64,000 nt of DNA from Planctomycetota bacterium. GTDB lineage: Bacteria > Planctomycetota > Phycisphaerae > Phycisphaerales > UBA1924. Location: contig JAFLCN010000011.1 in NCBI GenBank assembly GCA_017303555.1, positions 62,001-126,000 of the forward strand, written 5' to 3'. The translations under genes and the position numbers were made by a program. The notes beneath the pieces were generated by a model that was given only the letters and a program-made list of their open reading frames with translations, was not told the DNA's origin and ran no database searches. Below are positions 16,158-25,224 of the stretch, in pieces (within the stretch, counting starts at the first letter, position 1; the number at the start of each line of letters is the position of its first letter).

Positions 16158-16406
16158 TCAGTCGAGCGCGTCGGCGAAGATGATGCCGTGCCCTTCGACC
16201 GGGCGGGTCCAGATTGCGTCGCGTCCGCGCGGACGTTGGGCGAAGAGCAGGTGCTCCAGATACTCGCGGAGCTCGCCCCGGCCGAATTGCTGCAAGTACG
16301 AGGTCGTCGCGGTCGGATTGATCTGGATGATCTGATCAACCAATTGCGGGGTGGTGAAATCGCCCAGATCTTCGCGGATTGCCGTAACGGGACATTGAGC
16401 GACCAT
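16158..16406 (-). CDS. Small conserved protein of unknown function
   Basis: 82 residues, read from the ATG at 16406. The core INPTATTSYLQQF followed by LREYLEHLL and RGRDAIWTRP has the look of a conserved small helical protein. I recall similar short proteins in planctomycetes but cannot name a family. It has no signal peptide or membrane segment. A longer in-frame extension upstream lies antisense to the next gene and is composition noise. Between this gene and the divergent one at 16560 are 153 bp holding the likely promoters. Confidence 0.65.
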   Translation of the reverse strand: MVAQCPVTAIREDLGDFTTPQLVDQIIQINPTATTSYLQQFGRGELREYLEHLLFAQRPRGRDAIWTRPVEGHGIIFADALD

Positions 16407-16559
16407 GACATATCTCCCGGAAAGGCCCCGCCAAACTCCGTGGCGCGAACTTTCCCGCTTGGTGATACGCCTGCTCCGCAAAGCGCTTGCCAGCAGCAAG
16501 GTGCCGACGCCAAAATCATCGGCGGGAGGGGCCTCGCAGCATCGAACTACGCTGGCGGC

Positions 16560-17150
16560 GTGGAAGACCTCCGAGTGGACAGTGCTGCCGGCGTGATTCG
16601 GGAGGGTGCCTCGGGCATCCCGTGGGCAGAGTTTGCGCGTTTCGCGGTCTCCGACCTGACGGATGTTGCGGCGGTCGAGGCGGTTTGGCCCGAACTGGTG
16701 CGCTCGCGACGACTCGTCGTTGCACCGGGAAGCGGGGGCGGCGTCGCTCAAGCGGGCGAAGACCCGATCGAGCGTTCGTTCCGGAGATGGTCGGAGGAGG
16801 GGCGTGCGGGGCTGGAAGTCGGACTGCGCTTGCTCTCGGATGCGGCGCTCGCACGAGGCGTGGATATTCTGATTCGGCCGGCGCTCGGCACGTTGATCTC
16901 GGATATTCCGGGCTTGCTCTCGGTCTGCCGCCGGCAGGATGCGATCGGCGTCTTTCTCGAGCCCGCGGCACTCATACCGGCACAGGAACAGTTCCGGACC
17001 GAGGACTTTGTGACTCGATTCCTGGAGATCTTGTCGCTCCCTGCGATCAGGGCGATCTGCCTCGCGAGCGGCCCGGAAGGATTCGGTGTCTTCGAACCCC
17101 TCGCACGATCCGCGAATCACGCGGGCAAGCCCGTCGTGCGACTGAACTGA
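16560..17150 (+). CDS. Hypothetical protein, TIM-barrel-like
   Basis: About 196 residues if started at GTG 16560; the exact start is uncertain because the frame is open far upstream and no strong SD is seen. The pattern of beta strands ending in Arg/Glu (VDILIRPALGTLI, AIGVFLEPAALI, AIRAICLASG) resembles half of a xylose-isomerase-like TIM barrel, but no metal-ligand set is evident. It ends 40 bp upstream of nuoC on the same strand, so cotranscription is possible. No function is claimed. Confidence 0.6.
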   Translation: MEDLRVDSAAGVIREGASGIPWAEFARFAVSDLTDVAAVEAVWPELVRSRRLVVAPGSGGGVAQAGEDPIERSFRRWSEEGRAGLEVGLRLLSDAALARGVDILIRPALGTLISDIPGLLSVCRRQDAIGVFLEPAALIPAQEQFRTEDFVTRFLEILSLPAIRAICLASGPEGFGVFEPLARSANHAGKPVVRLN

Positions 17151-17190
17151 TCGTCGCCGCAACGGCTACCCTCCCGTCGAAGGAAAGCCC

Positions 17191-17760
17191 ATGTCCACCA
17201 CGACCAACAGCGCCCCGACGCTCGATCACCCGCTCTTCAAGGTTCTCAAGGCCCGCTTCCCGGGCAAGTCGTTCCGCGCGACCGAGTTCCGCGGCCAATC
17301 GACGCTGATCGTCAGCCCCGCCGATGCGCACGAGATCATGGCGTTCCTCAAGAGCGATCCCGCCTGCGACTACAACTTCCTGTCGGATGTGATCGGCATC
17401 GATTACCTGAATTACCCGTCGCCCCAGCCCGGGCGCTTCGCGGTTGTGTACAACCTGCTGAGCCACTCGCGCGACGACCGTTTCTTTGTCAAGGTGTATG
17501 TCGATCCCACGTTGCCGACAGACGGCATCGTGAACGATCCGGGCCTGGTTGTTGATAGCGTCTGCGATCTCTGGCCCGGTGCCGAGTGGACCGAACGCGA
17601 AGTCTTCGACATGTTCGGGATCCGCTTCAAGAACCACCCGGATCTGCGCCGCATCCTGACTTGGGAGGAGTTCCCGGCCCATCCGCTCCGCAAGGATTAT
17701 CCGGTGCGTGGACGTGGCGAGCGCGAGTCGTACAACATTGTCGATCGCACGTCGGCGTAA
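17191..17760 (+). CDS. nuoC: NADH-quinone oxidoreductase subunit C (30 kDa)
   Basis: 189 residues. The 30-kDa signature is complete: FAVVYNLLSHSRDDRFFVKV in the middle and WPGAEWTEREVFDMFGIRF, then HPDLRRILTWEEFPAHPLRKDYP. NuoC is part of the peripheral arm of respiratory complex I on the cytoplasmic side. The C-terminus ends right after the RGRGERESYNIV segment, so it is not a NuoCD fusion. No other nuo gene is within view on either side, which is unusual because nuoC normally sits between nuoB and nuoD. A -GGAAAG- SD lies before ATG 17191. Confidence 0.95.
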   Translation: MSTTTNSAPTLDHPLFKVLKARFPGKSFRATEFRGQSTLIVSPADAHEIMAFLKSDPACDYNFLSDVIGIDYLNYPSPQPGRFAVVYNLLSHSRDDRFFVKVYVDPTLPTDGIVNDPGLVVDSVCDLWPGAEWTEREVFDMFGIRFKNHPDLRRILTWEEFPAHPLRKDYPVRGRGERESYNIVDRTSA

Positions 17761-17790
17761 TCCGATTGACCATCAATCGAAGGACCGAAA

Positions 17791-20700
17791 CTATCGCGGT
17801 GCGACGACCGTCGAGACGGCTCGGACCTCGACGCGGCCCTTCGAGATGTCCCACAGGATCGACTTCGCCGAAATCGGCGAGGCCGACTGCTGATCGATGA
17901 GCGTCACCATCGTGCCGTTGTCGGAGCCGGCCATCGCCGTTCCGGCGAGCGCGTCGTAATCGATGATCTGACCGATGAGTTCCTTCGTGCCGCTCTTCAG
18001 GCGGGCGTCGCCGTCGGCAATCGCCCTGGACAACTGGCCCCGGCCTTCGGTGAGCGCATCGGCACCGGTGGGTCGGGCCTCTTCGAGCAGCGTCGCGGTC
18101 AGGTGCTCGCAATCGAGTTGCGTGATGAGCCGATCGACCGGCCGTTCATTTGTGAGGCGGACCTCGCCATTCAATCGCATCGTCTGCGTCGGCCGGTTCA
18201 TCGACATCGAATCGCGCCAACTGAACAGCGTTTGTCCTTTGCCGGTGGCGCCCATATCAACCGGTGATTTCGGTGCCGCGGGCTTCTCGACGTTGTCGCT
18301 CGTGCGATCGACGACGAGGATGCGTCCCGCACCCGGCGTCGACAGCGTCCCGGCGCTGTTGTCGGCGTGGATCTCGCGCGATTCAAGATACAGAAGCCGC
18401 TCCAGCTTCGGCGCGGGGCCGTCGCCGTCCTCCGGGAGCTGCGTTTCGTAGCGTCTTGATTCGATTTTGGCCGGTGCGCTGTCGTTCTTGCCGATCGCGA
18501 CAACGCTCAGGATGTCGCGCCGCGCCTGCGGCGCGTTGGCGACGTGCTGCTGATTTCCGCCCAGATCTTCGAGCGTCGCCCGTCGTTCGCCGCCCGGGGT
18601 CAAACGAACCCGCACGCGATCGGCATGGAGCGTGTCGCGCGTGCGTTCGTCGGGCATGGCCTCTGCAACGGCGCCGCCGATTGCTTCGAGCAGGCCGGTT
18701 GAATCCTCATAGGTCATCCCGTCGGTCCATTTGGCCGACGCGACCTGACGCACGCCGGTCTTGCTCACGCCCTCGTGATGGAAACCGCCTTCGCCGATCA
18801 CTTCCAGGCGCGAGGTCTCGCCTTCCAGCCTCATGCGCCTGCCGCTGACGCTCGATTCGCCCTTGGCGATCACGACGATCTCGCCGGCGAGTACCGCGTT
18901 CTGCAGCGCGATATCCGCCGCGAGTTCATCGCAGCCGGCGCGGAGCCCGTCTTTGCCTTCGATCTGCACCTGCTCACGAGCGTTGACGAAGATTGCCGCG
19001 GCCTTGCCTTCCGCGTCGGTCCCGAGCTGGGCATCCAGTTGCTGCGCTCGCAAGGTCGAGCCCTTGGAAGCCGCGACGACATCGCCCCGCGCCAGCAGCA
19101 TGTTCGGAGCGGGCTCTTTGTCGATCGAACCGGGCGCGAGGAAACGGATGTTGACCGATTGCGCGTGCAGCGATCCGCCCTGTGCATCGCCCGCGCTCGC
19201 GTTTCCGGCGAGGTTTACGTGGCGCAGAATCGGACGATCGATGATCGCGGGATCGAACTCGGCTTCCACGGCGTCGGCCCCGGCCTGCGCGTCGCCGCCT
19301 CGAGCGACCACACCCCCGGCGAACCACGCGTGCCGAAGCGACTTCGGATCGCCGTTGGCATCGAGCCCGAAGAGCAGCTTCGCCGAGTCGGCCCACGTGA
19401 TCGAACGCTGCGCAGAAACAGATGCATCGCCGGAATCGAGGTTCTCAAAGCGTCCCGCACCGCGGAATTCCGCGAGCCCCGTCGCCAGGTTCATCCGCGC
19501 ATCCGAAGCGATGACGCGTCCGGATTTCTGCGCCCGGAGCAGCACGCCCCCGGGCTGTTTCGATGCGATGCGCGCTTCGCGGATGGTGTCGAGGTAGGTC
19601 ACCGAATCGCCCGAACCAGAAACACGGGCAACAGAATCTTCGATCGTCACCCGACCTTGCGTTCCGGCGAACCGCACCGCGAGGTCGTTCGAGTGCAGCA
19701 ACTCGTCCGCGGACGCAAGAGGCCGGATCTCGAGCGGGCCCTGCCACAAAACTTCAACAGGATCGTCGTTGGATGCCCGCGATGCCGGCGCGATCTCCTC
19801 TCGAGGCAGCAACGGCGAACCTTCCGGCTGCTGCAGCGCGACGCGCCGGATCATCACGCCCGAGCTCCCCGGCCGCGATGCCGATTTCGATCCCGGCGAG
19901 AGTTTCTTCGGCGCCTGGTTGTCGATGAGCCGGGCGAAGACCTCGAGCACATCGCTGGTGATCTCGCGCGGGCCTTGCCTGGCTCGAACGGCGCGTTCCG
20001 CAGTCACGCGGTAGAGCGATTCCCGCTGCCGGCCCGCCTTCTCCTCGGCGGTTCCCGGCGCGCTATTCGCAGCCGGCTTTGCCTCGCTTGAAGATGTCGC
20101 GAGTTTCGGCGCTTCCGTCGCCGAAGGCCGGGTTGCTGCCGGCGTGCCCGATTGCCAGAGGCTGGGCGCCTGCCGCGCGCGTTTGGGGTCGTAGCGGAGA
20201 TACTCGCTCGATTCGGCCGTGAGCAGTTCAAGCCGCTGTTCCGGATCATTGAACAGCGCGCGGATGTTCTTTCCCGCGTACGCGATGCCGCTGCCGGAGA
20301 TGAGCAGACGGTCCGGGATCTGCAGTTCGCCGATCGCGCCGTCGAACGCCATGTGCTCGCTCTTGGCTTCGAGCAGCGGGGTTTCCTTCTCCGGATCGAT
20401 CTTCCGTCCGGCCGGGCCTTCGAAGAGGCGCACGATCACGTTGCCCCGGAAGTCGCCCCGCTCCGGAAGCTGCTGACGGTTCGGAAGAAAAAGGTCGGCC
20501 TTGTCCGCGCGGATCCAGACGACGCGTCCATCGCGCGGATAGAGCCAGCCCGAGGGCGTCTGGACCGAATAGCGTTTTGCTTCGAGGGGCTGGATCGACG
20601 GAAGCTTGAGCTCCGCCGCGAGACGTCCCGGATCGTTCCGATCGACGAGTTGCAGGGTGATATCGGAGCCGCTGAGTTCGTTCTCCGCGGTCGGCGCGCG

Positions 20701-20862
20701 CCCGACGTCTCCGGGCTTGACGAGGTCAACCTTCGGCTTGGCGGGCGAACGCGCGATCCACCACAACCCCGCAACAGACACCAGCGCAACACCGATCGCG
20801 ATCAACAGCCCGCGCGTCCGCGCAGTGCCTTTCGCGCTCTGAGTGAACGGGCGAGAATTCAA
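17791..20862 (-). CDS. Large LptC/OstA(LptA)-like LPS export protein
   Basis: 1023 residues. One membrane anchor at about residues 17-36, then a domain resembling LptC (QTPSGWLYPRDGRVVWIRADKAD region), followed by long runs of OstA/LptA-like beta-jellyroll sequence (for example SLHAQSVNIRFLAPG, TMRLNGEVRLTNERPVDRLI). This is read as an inner-membrane-anchored periplasmic bridge element for LPS transport. The gene starts with TTG at 20862, overlapping the kdsD stop by 4 bp (translational coupling); no better start is available downstream of kdsD. The length is several times that of LptC or LptA, suggesting repeat expansion or a fusion. The LptC/OstA assignment is moderate. Confidence 0.8.
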   Translation of the reverse strand: MNSRPFTQSAKGTARTRGLLIAIGVALVSVAGLWWIARSPAKPKVDLVKPGDVGRAPTAENELSGSDITLQLVDRNDPGRLAAELKLPSIQPLEAKRYSVQTPSGWLYPRDGRVVWIRADKADLFLPNRQQLPERGDFRGNVIVRLFEGPAGRKIDPEKETPLLEAKSEHMAFDGAIGELQIPDRLLISGSGIAYAGKNIRALFNDPEQRLELLTAESSEYLRYDPKRARQAPSLWQSGTPAATRPSATEAPKLATSSSEAKPAANSAPGTAEEKAGRQRESLYRVTAERAVRARQGPREITSDVLEVFARLIDNQAPKKLSPGSKSASRPGSSGVMIRRVALQQPEGSPLLPREEIAPASRASNDDPVEVLWQGPLEIRPLASADELLHSNDLAVRFAGTQGRVTIEDSVARVSGSGDSVTYLDTIREARIASKQPGGVLLRAQKSGRVIASDARMNLATGLAEFRGAGRFENLDSGDASVSAQRSITWADSAKLLFGLDANGDPKSLRHAWFAGGVVARGGDAQAGADAVEAEFDPAIIDRPILRHVNLAGNASAGDAQGGSLHAQSVNIRFLAPGSIDKEPAPNMLLARGDVVAASKGSTLRAQQLDAQLGTDAEGKAAAIFVNAREQVQIEGKDGLRAGCDELAADIALQNAVLAGEIVVIAKGESSVSGRRMRLEGETSRLEVIGEGGFHHEGVSKTGVRQVASAKWTDGMTYEDSTGLLEAIGGAVAEAMPDERTRDTLHADRVRVRLTPGGERRATLEDLGGNQQHVANAPQARRDILSVVAIGKNDSAPAKIESRRYETQLPEDGDGPAPKLERLLYLESREIHADNSAGTLSTPGAGRILVVDRTSDNVEKPAAPKSPVDMGATGKGQTLFSWRDSMSMNRPTQTMRLNGEVRLTNERPVDRLITQLDCEHLTATLLEEARPTGADALTEGRGQLSRAIADGDARLKSGTKELIGQIIDYDALAGTAMAGSDNGTMVTLIDQQSASPISAKSILWDISKGRVEVRAVSTVVAPR

Positions 20863-21983
20863 TCCTGCACCAGCCTCATCGCGACAAGGTCCTGCACATC
20901 GAGCAGCCCGACCGGCTCGCCCTTGGCATTGACAACCGGAATCTCGTCGGCGCGAAACTCTCGAACCATGCGAACCGCGTCGCGAATCAGCGCCGCTTCC
21001 TGCAAACAACGCGGGTCTTTGGTCATCACTTCGCCGATGGGGCGGTGCAATTCCGACGGATCGCGCAGGATGAGTCGCCTCAGATCGCCATCGGTGAAGA
21101 TGCCGCTCAAGCGTCCGGTCTTGGGATCGCTGAGCACGATCGCGCCCGGCCGGCGTCCCGCTTTCGACGCTTCTTCGAGCGCCGAGGCCACCGTGCGGTC
21201 ATCATTGATGCGAGGCAGGTTCTTTCCCGCCACAAAACGCAGCACCTCGGTCACGGGTCGCAGCAAATCGCCGAGCGTGCCCCCGGGGTGTCGGCGTTTG
21301 AAATCCTCGTCGGTGAAGTTCCGCACCTTGGCGCTCACGACCGCAAGCGCATCGCCGAGCGCGAGCGTCGCCGTGGTGGAAGAAGTGGGGGCCGCAAAGT
21401 CGGGCTCGCCCGCTTCCTGATCGAGACCCAGGCCGAGCGTGACACTTGAAAGCCGCTCCAGGCTCGAAGCCTTGGAACCCTCACGCCCGGTCTGGCCACC
21501 GGCACCGGTGATCGAGATGATGGGCAGGCCGTCCTGCCTCAAAATCGAAGCGAGATTGACAACCTCGTCGGTTTCGCCGCTGAACGAGATGCAGATCACC
21601 GTGTCGCACCGGCGGAAACGGCCGAGGTCGCCGTGTGCCGCCTCCGACGGATGAACGCAGTGCGAGGGGATTCCGAGCGAGGAAAGTGTCGCCGAGATCT
21701 TGGCCCCGATCAGGCCGGACTTGCCCAATCCCGTAATGAGAACGGTACCTCCGGCATCGGCACAGGAAACGATGAGCTCGACCGCTCGCTCGAATGAATC
21801 GCCGAGCCCATCGGCCAGCTTGGCGACAGCGGTCGCCTCGGCACGCAGGAGCCGCTTGCCCGCCGCGAGAGCCTCCGCGGAGACTTTCGGCCCGCGAGTC
21901 GGCCGCGCAGCCACTTCCAGGGCCGATTCTTTCGGCTCGGACACTCGGACCGTTTTGGCTCCCGGCGCAGCCTTTGATGTCAT
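20859..21983 (-). CDS. kdsD: Arabinose-5-phosphate isomerase (KdsD/KpsF/GutQ family)
   Basis: 374 residues: a ~40-residue N-terminal extension, a SIS domain (about 60-200) with GLGKSGLIGAKISATLSSLG and ISFSGETDEVVNL, then two CBS domains (about 235-290 and 310-370). It isomerises ribulose-5-phosphate to arabinose-5-phosphate, the first step to KDO of LPS. SSTTATLALGDALAV carries the conserved C-terminal part of the SIS domain. Start: ATG 21983; a TTG two codons earlier is possible. Its stop overlaps the start of the LptC/OstA-like gene, a clear LPS operon. Confidence 0.93.
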   Translation of the reverse strand: MTSKAAPGAKTVRVSEPKESALEVAARPTRGPKVSAEALAAGKRLLRAEATAVAKLADGLGDSFERAVELIVSCADAGGTVLITGLGKSGLIGAKISATLSSLGIPSHCVHPSEAAHGDLGRFRRCDTVICISFSGETDEVVNLASILRQDGLPIISITGAGGQTGREGSKASSLERLSSVTLGLGLDQEAGEPDFAAPTSSTTATLALGDALAVVSAKVRNFTDEDFKRRHPGGTLGDLLRPVTEVLRFVAGKNLPRINDDRTVASALEEASKAGRRPGAIVLSDPKTGRLSGIFTDGDLRRLILRDPSELHRPIGEVMTKDPRCLQEAALIRDAVRMVREFRADEIPVVNAKGEPVGLLDVQDLVAMRLVQD

Positions 21984-22094
21984 CCCCAAAGGGTAGTTCG
22001 GGGTTGGACCGAAAGTGCGTACACTGTGGATAGAAGCGATCGCTTTCCGCGGCGGAGCCGCCGGTTCACGCGATGCGCACGGCCGGAGGCACGG

Positions 22095-22961
22095 ATGCTC
22101 ACCGAAGACTATCGGGTACGCCTGGAATCGTTCGAAGGCCCCCTTGACCTCCTGCTCTTTCTCATTCGCAAGAACGAAGTGGATGTCACCGATATCCCGA
22201 TCGCGCCAATCGCGGATCAGTACATCGCCTTCCTGAAAGACCTCGACAAGGACGGCACGCCTGTTGATATCGAAGTCGCCGGCGAGTTTCTGGTCATGGC
22301 CGCTTCACTGATGGAGATCAAGAGCCGCTGGCTCGCCCGCAGCAACGACCCGAACGCGCCGGTCGCTTCGGACGATTCCGGTGTCGATGCGACCGATCCT
22401 CGTGCCGACCTCGTTCGTCAGTTGCTCGCGTACAAGCAGTATCGCGATGCCGCGGATGCGCTCGAGTTCCGGGGCAAGCAGTGGCAGGCGCGGTTCCCCG
22501 TCGGCGGCGCCGATGAACTCGCCCCGACGGTGGATGAGCAGACGATCCGGGACGAAGTCGCGGCACTTGATGTCGAAGACCTGGAACTGACGGACCTGCT
22601 CGAAGCGTTCAAGAAGATCGTCGCGACCGTGAACTTTGAGCGGCTGGGTGATCACCAGGTCGTGTACGACGACACGCCGATCGAACTCCACGCGGCCGAT
22701 ATCGTCGATCGGATCAAGACCGAGCCGTTCGACTCCGCCGCGGAAGCGGGCGCTCGCCCCAAGATTTCGTTCCGCTCGCTTCTCACCAATCGCTCGCGCA
22801 GCGAGATGATCGGCCTCTTTCTCGCCGTGCTCGACCTGGTGCGCCGGCGTGTGGTGGGAGTGCAGCAGGACAAGCAGTCATCCGAGATCACGCTGTTGCT
22901 GCGCGATCCGGATGAAGCGCCGGGGGAAAATCCTGCGCCGGTTCAGGCTGCCGCGGAATGA
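22095..22961 (+). CDS. scpA: Segregation and condensation protein A
   Basis: 288 residues. YRVRLESFEGPLDLLLFLIRKNEVDVTDIPI is the ScpA N-terminal (SMC-head binding) signature, shown here only in outline; VAGEFLVMAASLMEIKSRWL follows. The C-terminal winged-helix part (SEMIGLFLAVLDLVRRR) is present. ScpA is the kleisin of the SMC-ScpAB condensin. GGAGG five bases before ATG 22095 fixes the start. No scpB is adjacent, unlike many genomes. A strong hairpin follows 22 bp after the stop. Confidence 0.94.
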   Translation: MLTEDYRVRLESFEGPLDLLLFLIRKNEVDVTDIPIAPIADQYIAFLKDLDKDGTPVDIEVAGEFLVMAASLMEIKSRWLARSNDPNAPVASDDSGVDATDPRADLVRQLLAYKQYRDAADALEFRGKQWQARFPVGGADELAPTVDEQTIRDEVAALDVEDLELTDLLEAFKKIVATVNFERLGDHQVVYDDTPIELHAADIVDRIKTEPFDSAAEAGARPKISFRSLLTNRSRSEMIGLFLAVLDLVRRRVVGVQQDKQSSEITLLLRDPDEAPGENPAPVQAAAE

Positions 22962-22982
22962 AGCAACTTTGTCGTTCTGGCT

Positions 22983-23024
22983 AAATAGGTCCTATGGGTC
23001 CTATGGGACCCATACGACCTATTT
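22983..23024 (+). repeat. 19-bp inverted repeat built from a 9-bp tandem motif (hairpin/terminator after scpA)
   Basis: Arms 22983-23001 and 23006-23024 pair at 18 of 19 positions around a 4-nt loop (TATG). The left arm itself contains the 9-mer GGTCCTATG in tandem. T-rich sequence follows (ATTTGTCTTTCGCCTTTT). It may terminate scpA; its repeat architecture also suggests a REP-like dispersed element. Confidence 0.7.
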
Positions 23025-23661
23025 GTCTTTCGCCTTTTCCGAACGAAAACACCGCCCAGTCCAACGAGGAAAGGGCGGCGCTGAAGAACGAGACCTGGTT
23101 GGGGACGCGATCGCGCGAAAGAGTGTCTCTTTCGGAAATCGCAACGCTCTCACCGATGCGAGCGCGGCAAAGCCGCGGCACACTTCTGGCGCGCTGCACG
23201 AAAGTTGTGTTGAGGGGCGATCGGTCGAGAGGTGAACAGCGGGAAACTCGGGAATCACCGAGCGGGCATCGGCTTCAAAGGATGTCCCGCGTGCCGATGC
23301 CCGGGGTCGTTACCGGCGTGCAGACCGCCGTCGTGAGAATGACGCCAATCGCGTCCTCGATCACGAGAGCCGTCTGAAGCGTCGTGCCGCCGAAGCGAGC
23401 CGACTGCGAGTGTGCCGATTGCGACATGAGACAACGAGACACGGGACACCTCCGTTCGAGCGCGAAACCTCCAAAAATGAACGACCGAAACAAAGAAGCA
23501 CTGCCCCATCGCGGGCAGGTTCGACATGAACACGAATTGGAAAAAACGCCAACGCACCCCAGCGAAACGGTCCTATTCCGATTCGTCGCGAGGTGAAAGC
23601 GGTTTCACGGTTTCGAGAATTTGTGAAGATCGCGTAAAGGCGAGTTTTGGATCACGATGCT
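23025..23661. other. Long gene-poor spacer between scpA and the aminotransferase gene
   Basis: Apart from one possible 55-codon gene on the minus strand (23275-23442) I see no coding signal in these ~640 bp. A short CGCGGC-AAA-GCCGCG hairpin lies at 23163-23177. Confidence 0.5.
23275..23442 (-). CDS. Possible small protein, 55 codons
   Basis: A GTG at 23442 is preceded six bases upstream by GGAGG and opens 55 codons. The third codon positions of its last 35 codons are about 80 percent G/C, as in the neighbouring genes. The product has a Ser/Gln-rich start and a C-terminal half with ALVIEDAIGVILTTAVC, which is moderately hydrophobic. No family is recognised. It could equally be chance in GC-rich DNA. 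Confidence 0.35.
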   Translation of the reverse strand: MSRCLMSQSAHSQSARFGGTTLQTALVIEDAIGVILTTAVCTPVTTPGIGTRDIL

Positions 23662-25002
23662 TCAGCGCAGCCCGGCGATGAATTTCTCGACGCGATCGAT
23701 GCCCTTATTGATCTGGTCGATCGAGCACGCGAACGAGATGCGCACGCAGTTCTTGCCGCACCCGCCGAAGTCTTCGCCCGGCACGAACGCGACGTAATGC
23801 TCCGCGAGCAGCGCCTCGCAGAAGTCCATCGCGTTGTTGATCTTGCGGCCCGCCGTGCCGTTCCCACCCGCGCTCGTCTTGCCGAAGTGTGCCGAAACAT
23901 CCGGGAACGCGTAGAACGCGCCGGTCGGCTTCGGGCAGATAAAACCGGGAACTTTGACAAGGCGTGCATAGATCGCGGAGGCGCGATCGGCAAACGCCTG
24001 GCGCATCTTCTCGACTTCCGTGCCCGTCTTGGTGATCGCGGCGCGGATCGCCGGATACGTAAAGCTTGTGATATTGGTCGTCATCTGCCCCTGCAGCACG
24101 CCCATCGCATCGATGAGCTTCTTGCCGAACGCGCCGCTCCCCGCGGCGTATCCGATTCGCCAACCAGTCATCGCGTACGCCTTCGACAGGCCGTTGATCG
24201 TGAGCGTCCGCTCCGCGATCTCCGGCACGCTGCCGATCGAGAAGTGCTCGATGCCGCCGTAGACGATCTTTTCGTACAGCTCGTCCGAGACGACAACAAG
24301 ATTCGGCGCCGTGGTCTTCGCGGCCTCGGCGATCACCTGCGCGAGGGCCTTCAACTCGGCGGGCGTGTACATCGTGCCGCAGGGGTTGCTCGGCGAGTTG
24401 ATGAAGAACGCGCGGGTGCGGTGTGTGATCGCTTTCTTGAGTTGCTCCGGCGTGATCTTGAAATCGCTGGCGGCGCTCGTCTGGATCTCCAGCACCTTGC
24501 CGCCCGCGACCTCGATAATCGGCGCGTAACTCACCCACGCCGGAACGGGCAGGATGCCTTCCTGTGCCTCTTCGCCGGGCGCGGGGAAATCAAACAAGCA
24601 CTGGCAGACCACGTACAGCGAGTGCTTGCCCCCGGCGCTGATCGCGATGTGATCCGCCGTGGTCGGGATGCCGTTTTCTTTCACCATTTTTTCCGCGAGC
24701 ACTTTTTTCGTCTCGGGGTCGCCCAGCGTCGGCATGTACTTGGTCATGCCCTTGTTGAGGGCTTCGATCGCGGCGTCCTTCACTACCTGCGGCGTGTCAA
24801 AATCGGGCTCGCCCGCCGCGAAGCTCAGGACATCGTGCCCCTGGGCCTTCATGTTTTTCGCCCGGTTCATGAAGGCGACCGTGACCGAGGGTTTCATTTC
24901 GGCAACCCGCTTCGAGATCGAAAGTCCCCCGGCCCGAGGCTGCCCGGTGACAGGGAAGGGGGCAGGAGTGGGGGCGGACGGATTCGCAGCGGCGGTTGAC
25001 AT
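23662..25002 (-). CDS. Class I/II pyridoxal-phosphate aminotransferase (aspartate aminotransferase-like)
   Basis: 446 residues. FAAGEPDFDTPQVVKDAAIEAL, the Asn of INSPSNPCGTMY, the Asp/Tyr of VVSDELYEKIVY, the PLP lysine in INGLSKAYAMTGWRIGY and the substrate Arg in CVRISFACS are all in place. This is the fold-type I subgroup I-gamma pattern of bacterial aspartate/prephenate aminotransferases; the exact amino acid cannot be decided. An Ala/Pro-rich leader of ~25 residues precedes the fold, and an insertion (APGEEAQEG) lies around residue 145. Start: ATG 25002; an upstream in-frame extension is antisense to the rpsO leader. Divergent from rpsO. Confidence 0.92.
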   Translation of the reverse strand: MSTAAANPSAPTPAPFPVTGQPRAGGLSISKRVAEMKPSVTVAFMNRAKNMKAQGHDVLSFAAGEPDFDTPQVVKDAAIEALNKGMTKYMPTLGDPETKKVLAEKMVKENGIPTTADHIAISAGGKHSLYVVCQCLFDFPAPGEEAQEGILPVPAWVSYAPIIEVAGGKVLEIQTSAASDFKITPEQLKKAITHRTRAFFINSPSNPCGTMYTPAELKALAQVIAEAAKTTAPNLVVVSDELYEKIVYGGIEHFSIGSVPEIAERTLTINGLSKAYAMTGWRIGYAAGSGAFGKKLIDAMGVLQGQMTTNITSFTYPAIRAAITKTGTEVEKMRQAFADRASAIYARLVKVPGFICPKPTGAFYAFPDVSAHFGKTSAGGNGTAGRKINNAMDFCEALLAEHYVAFVPGEDFGGCGKNCVRISFACSIDQINKGIDRVEKFIAGLR

Positions 25003-25224
25003 GCCCGAAATGTACCCGCCGCGGGAGGCGTCTTGGAGCCCGGTTGCGCAAAGATTGGGCCGCGGGCTTCGTGGTTCGGCTTTGGGACCCCTCTCCGGGC
25101 GGCCTCTCGGCCGTTTGGTACTCTCAGGACCAGTCTTTTGCCCCCGGAGGCCTTTGATCCGCTTCGTCCTTGGGCCTACCATTGGCACCCGAAAGAACTG
25201 TGAACGAAGGAAAGAAAAGAAATC

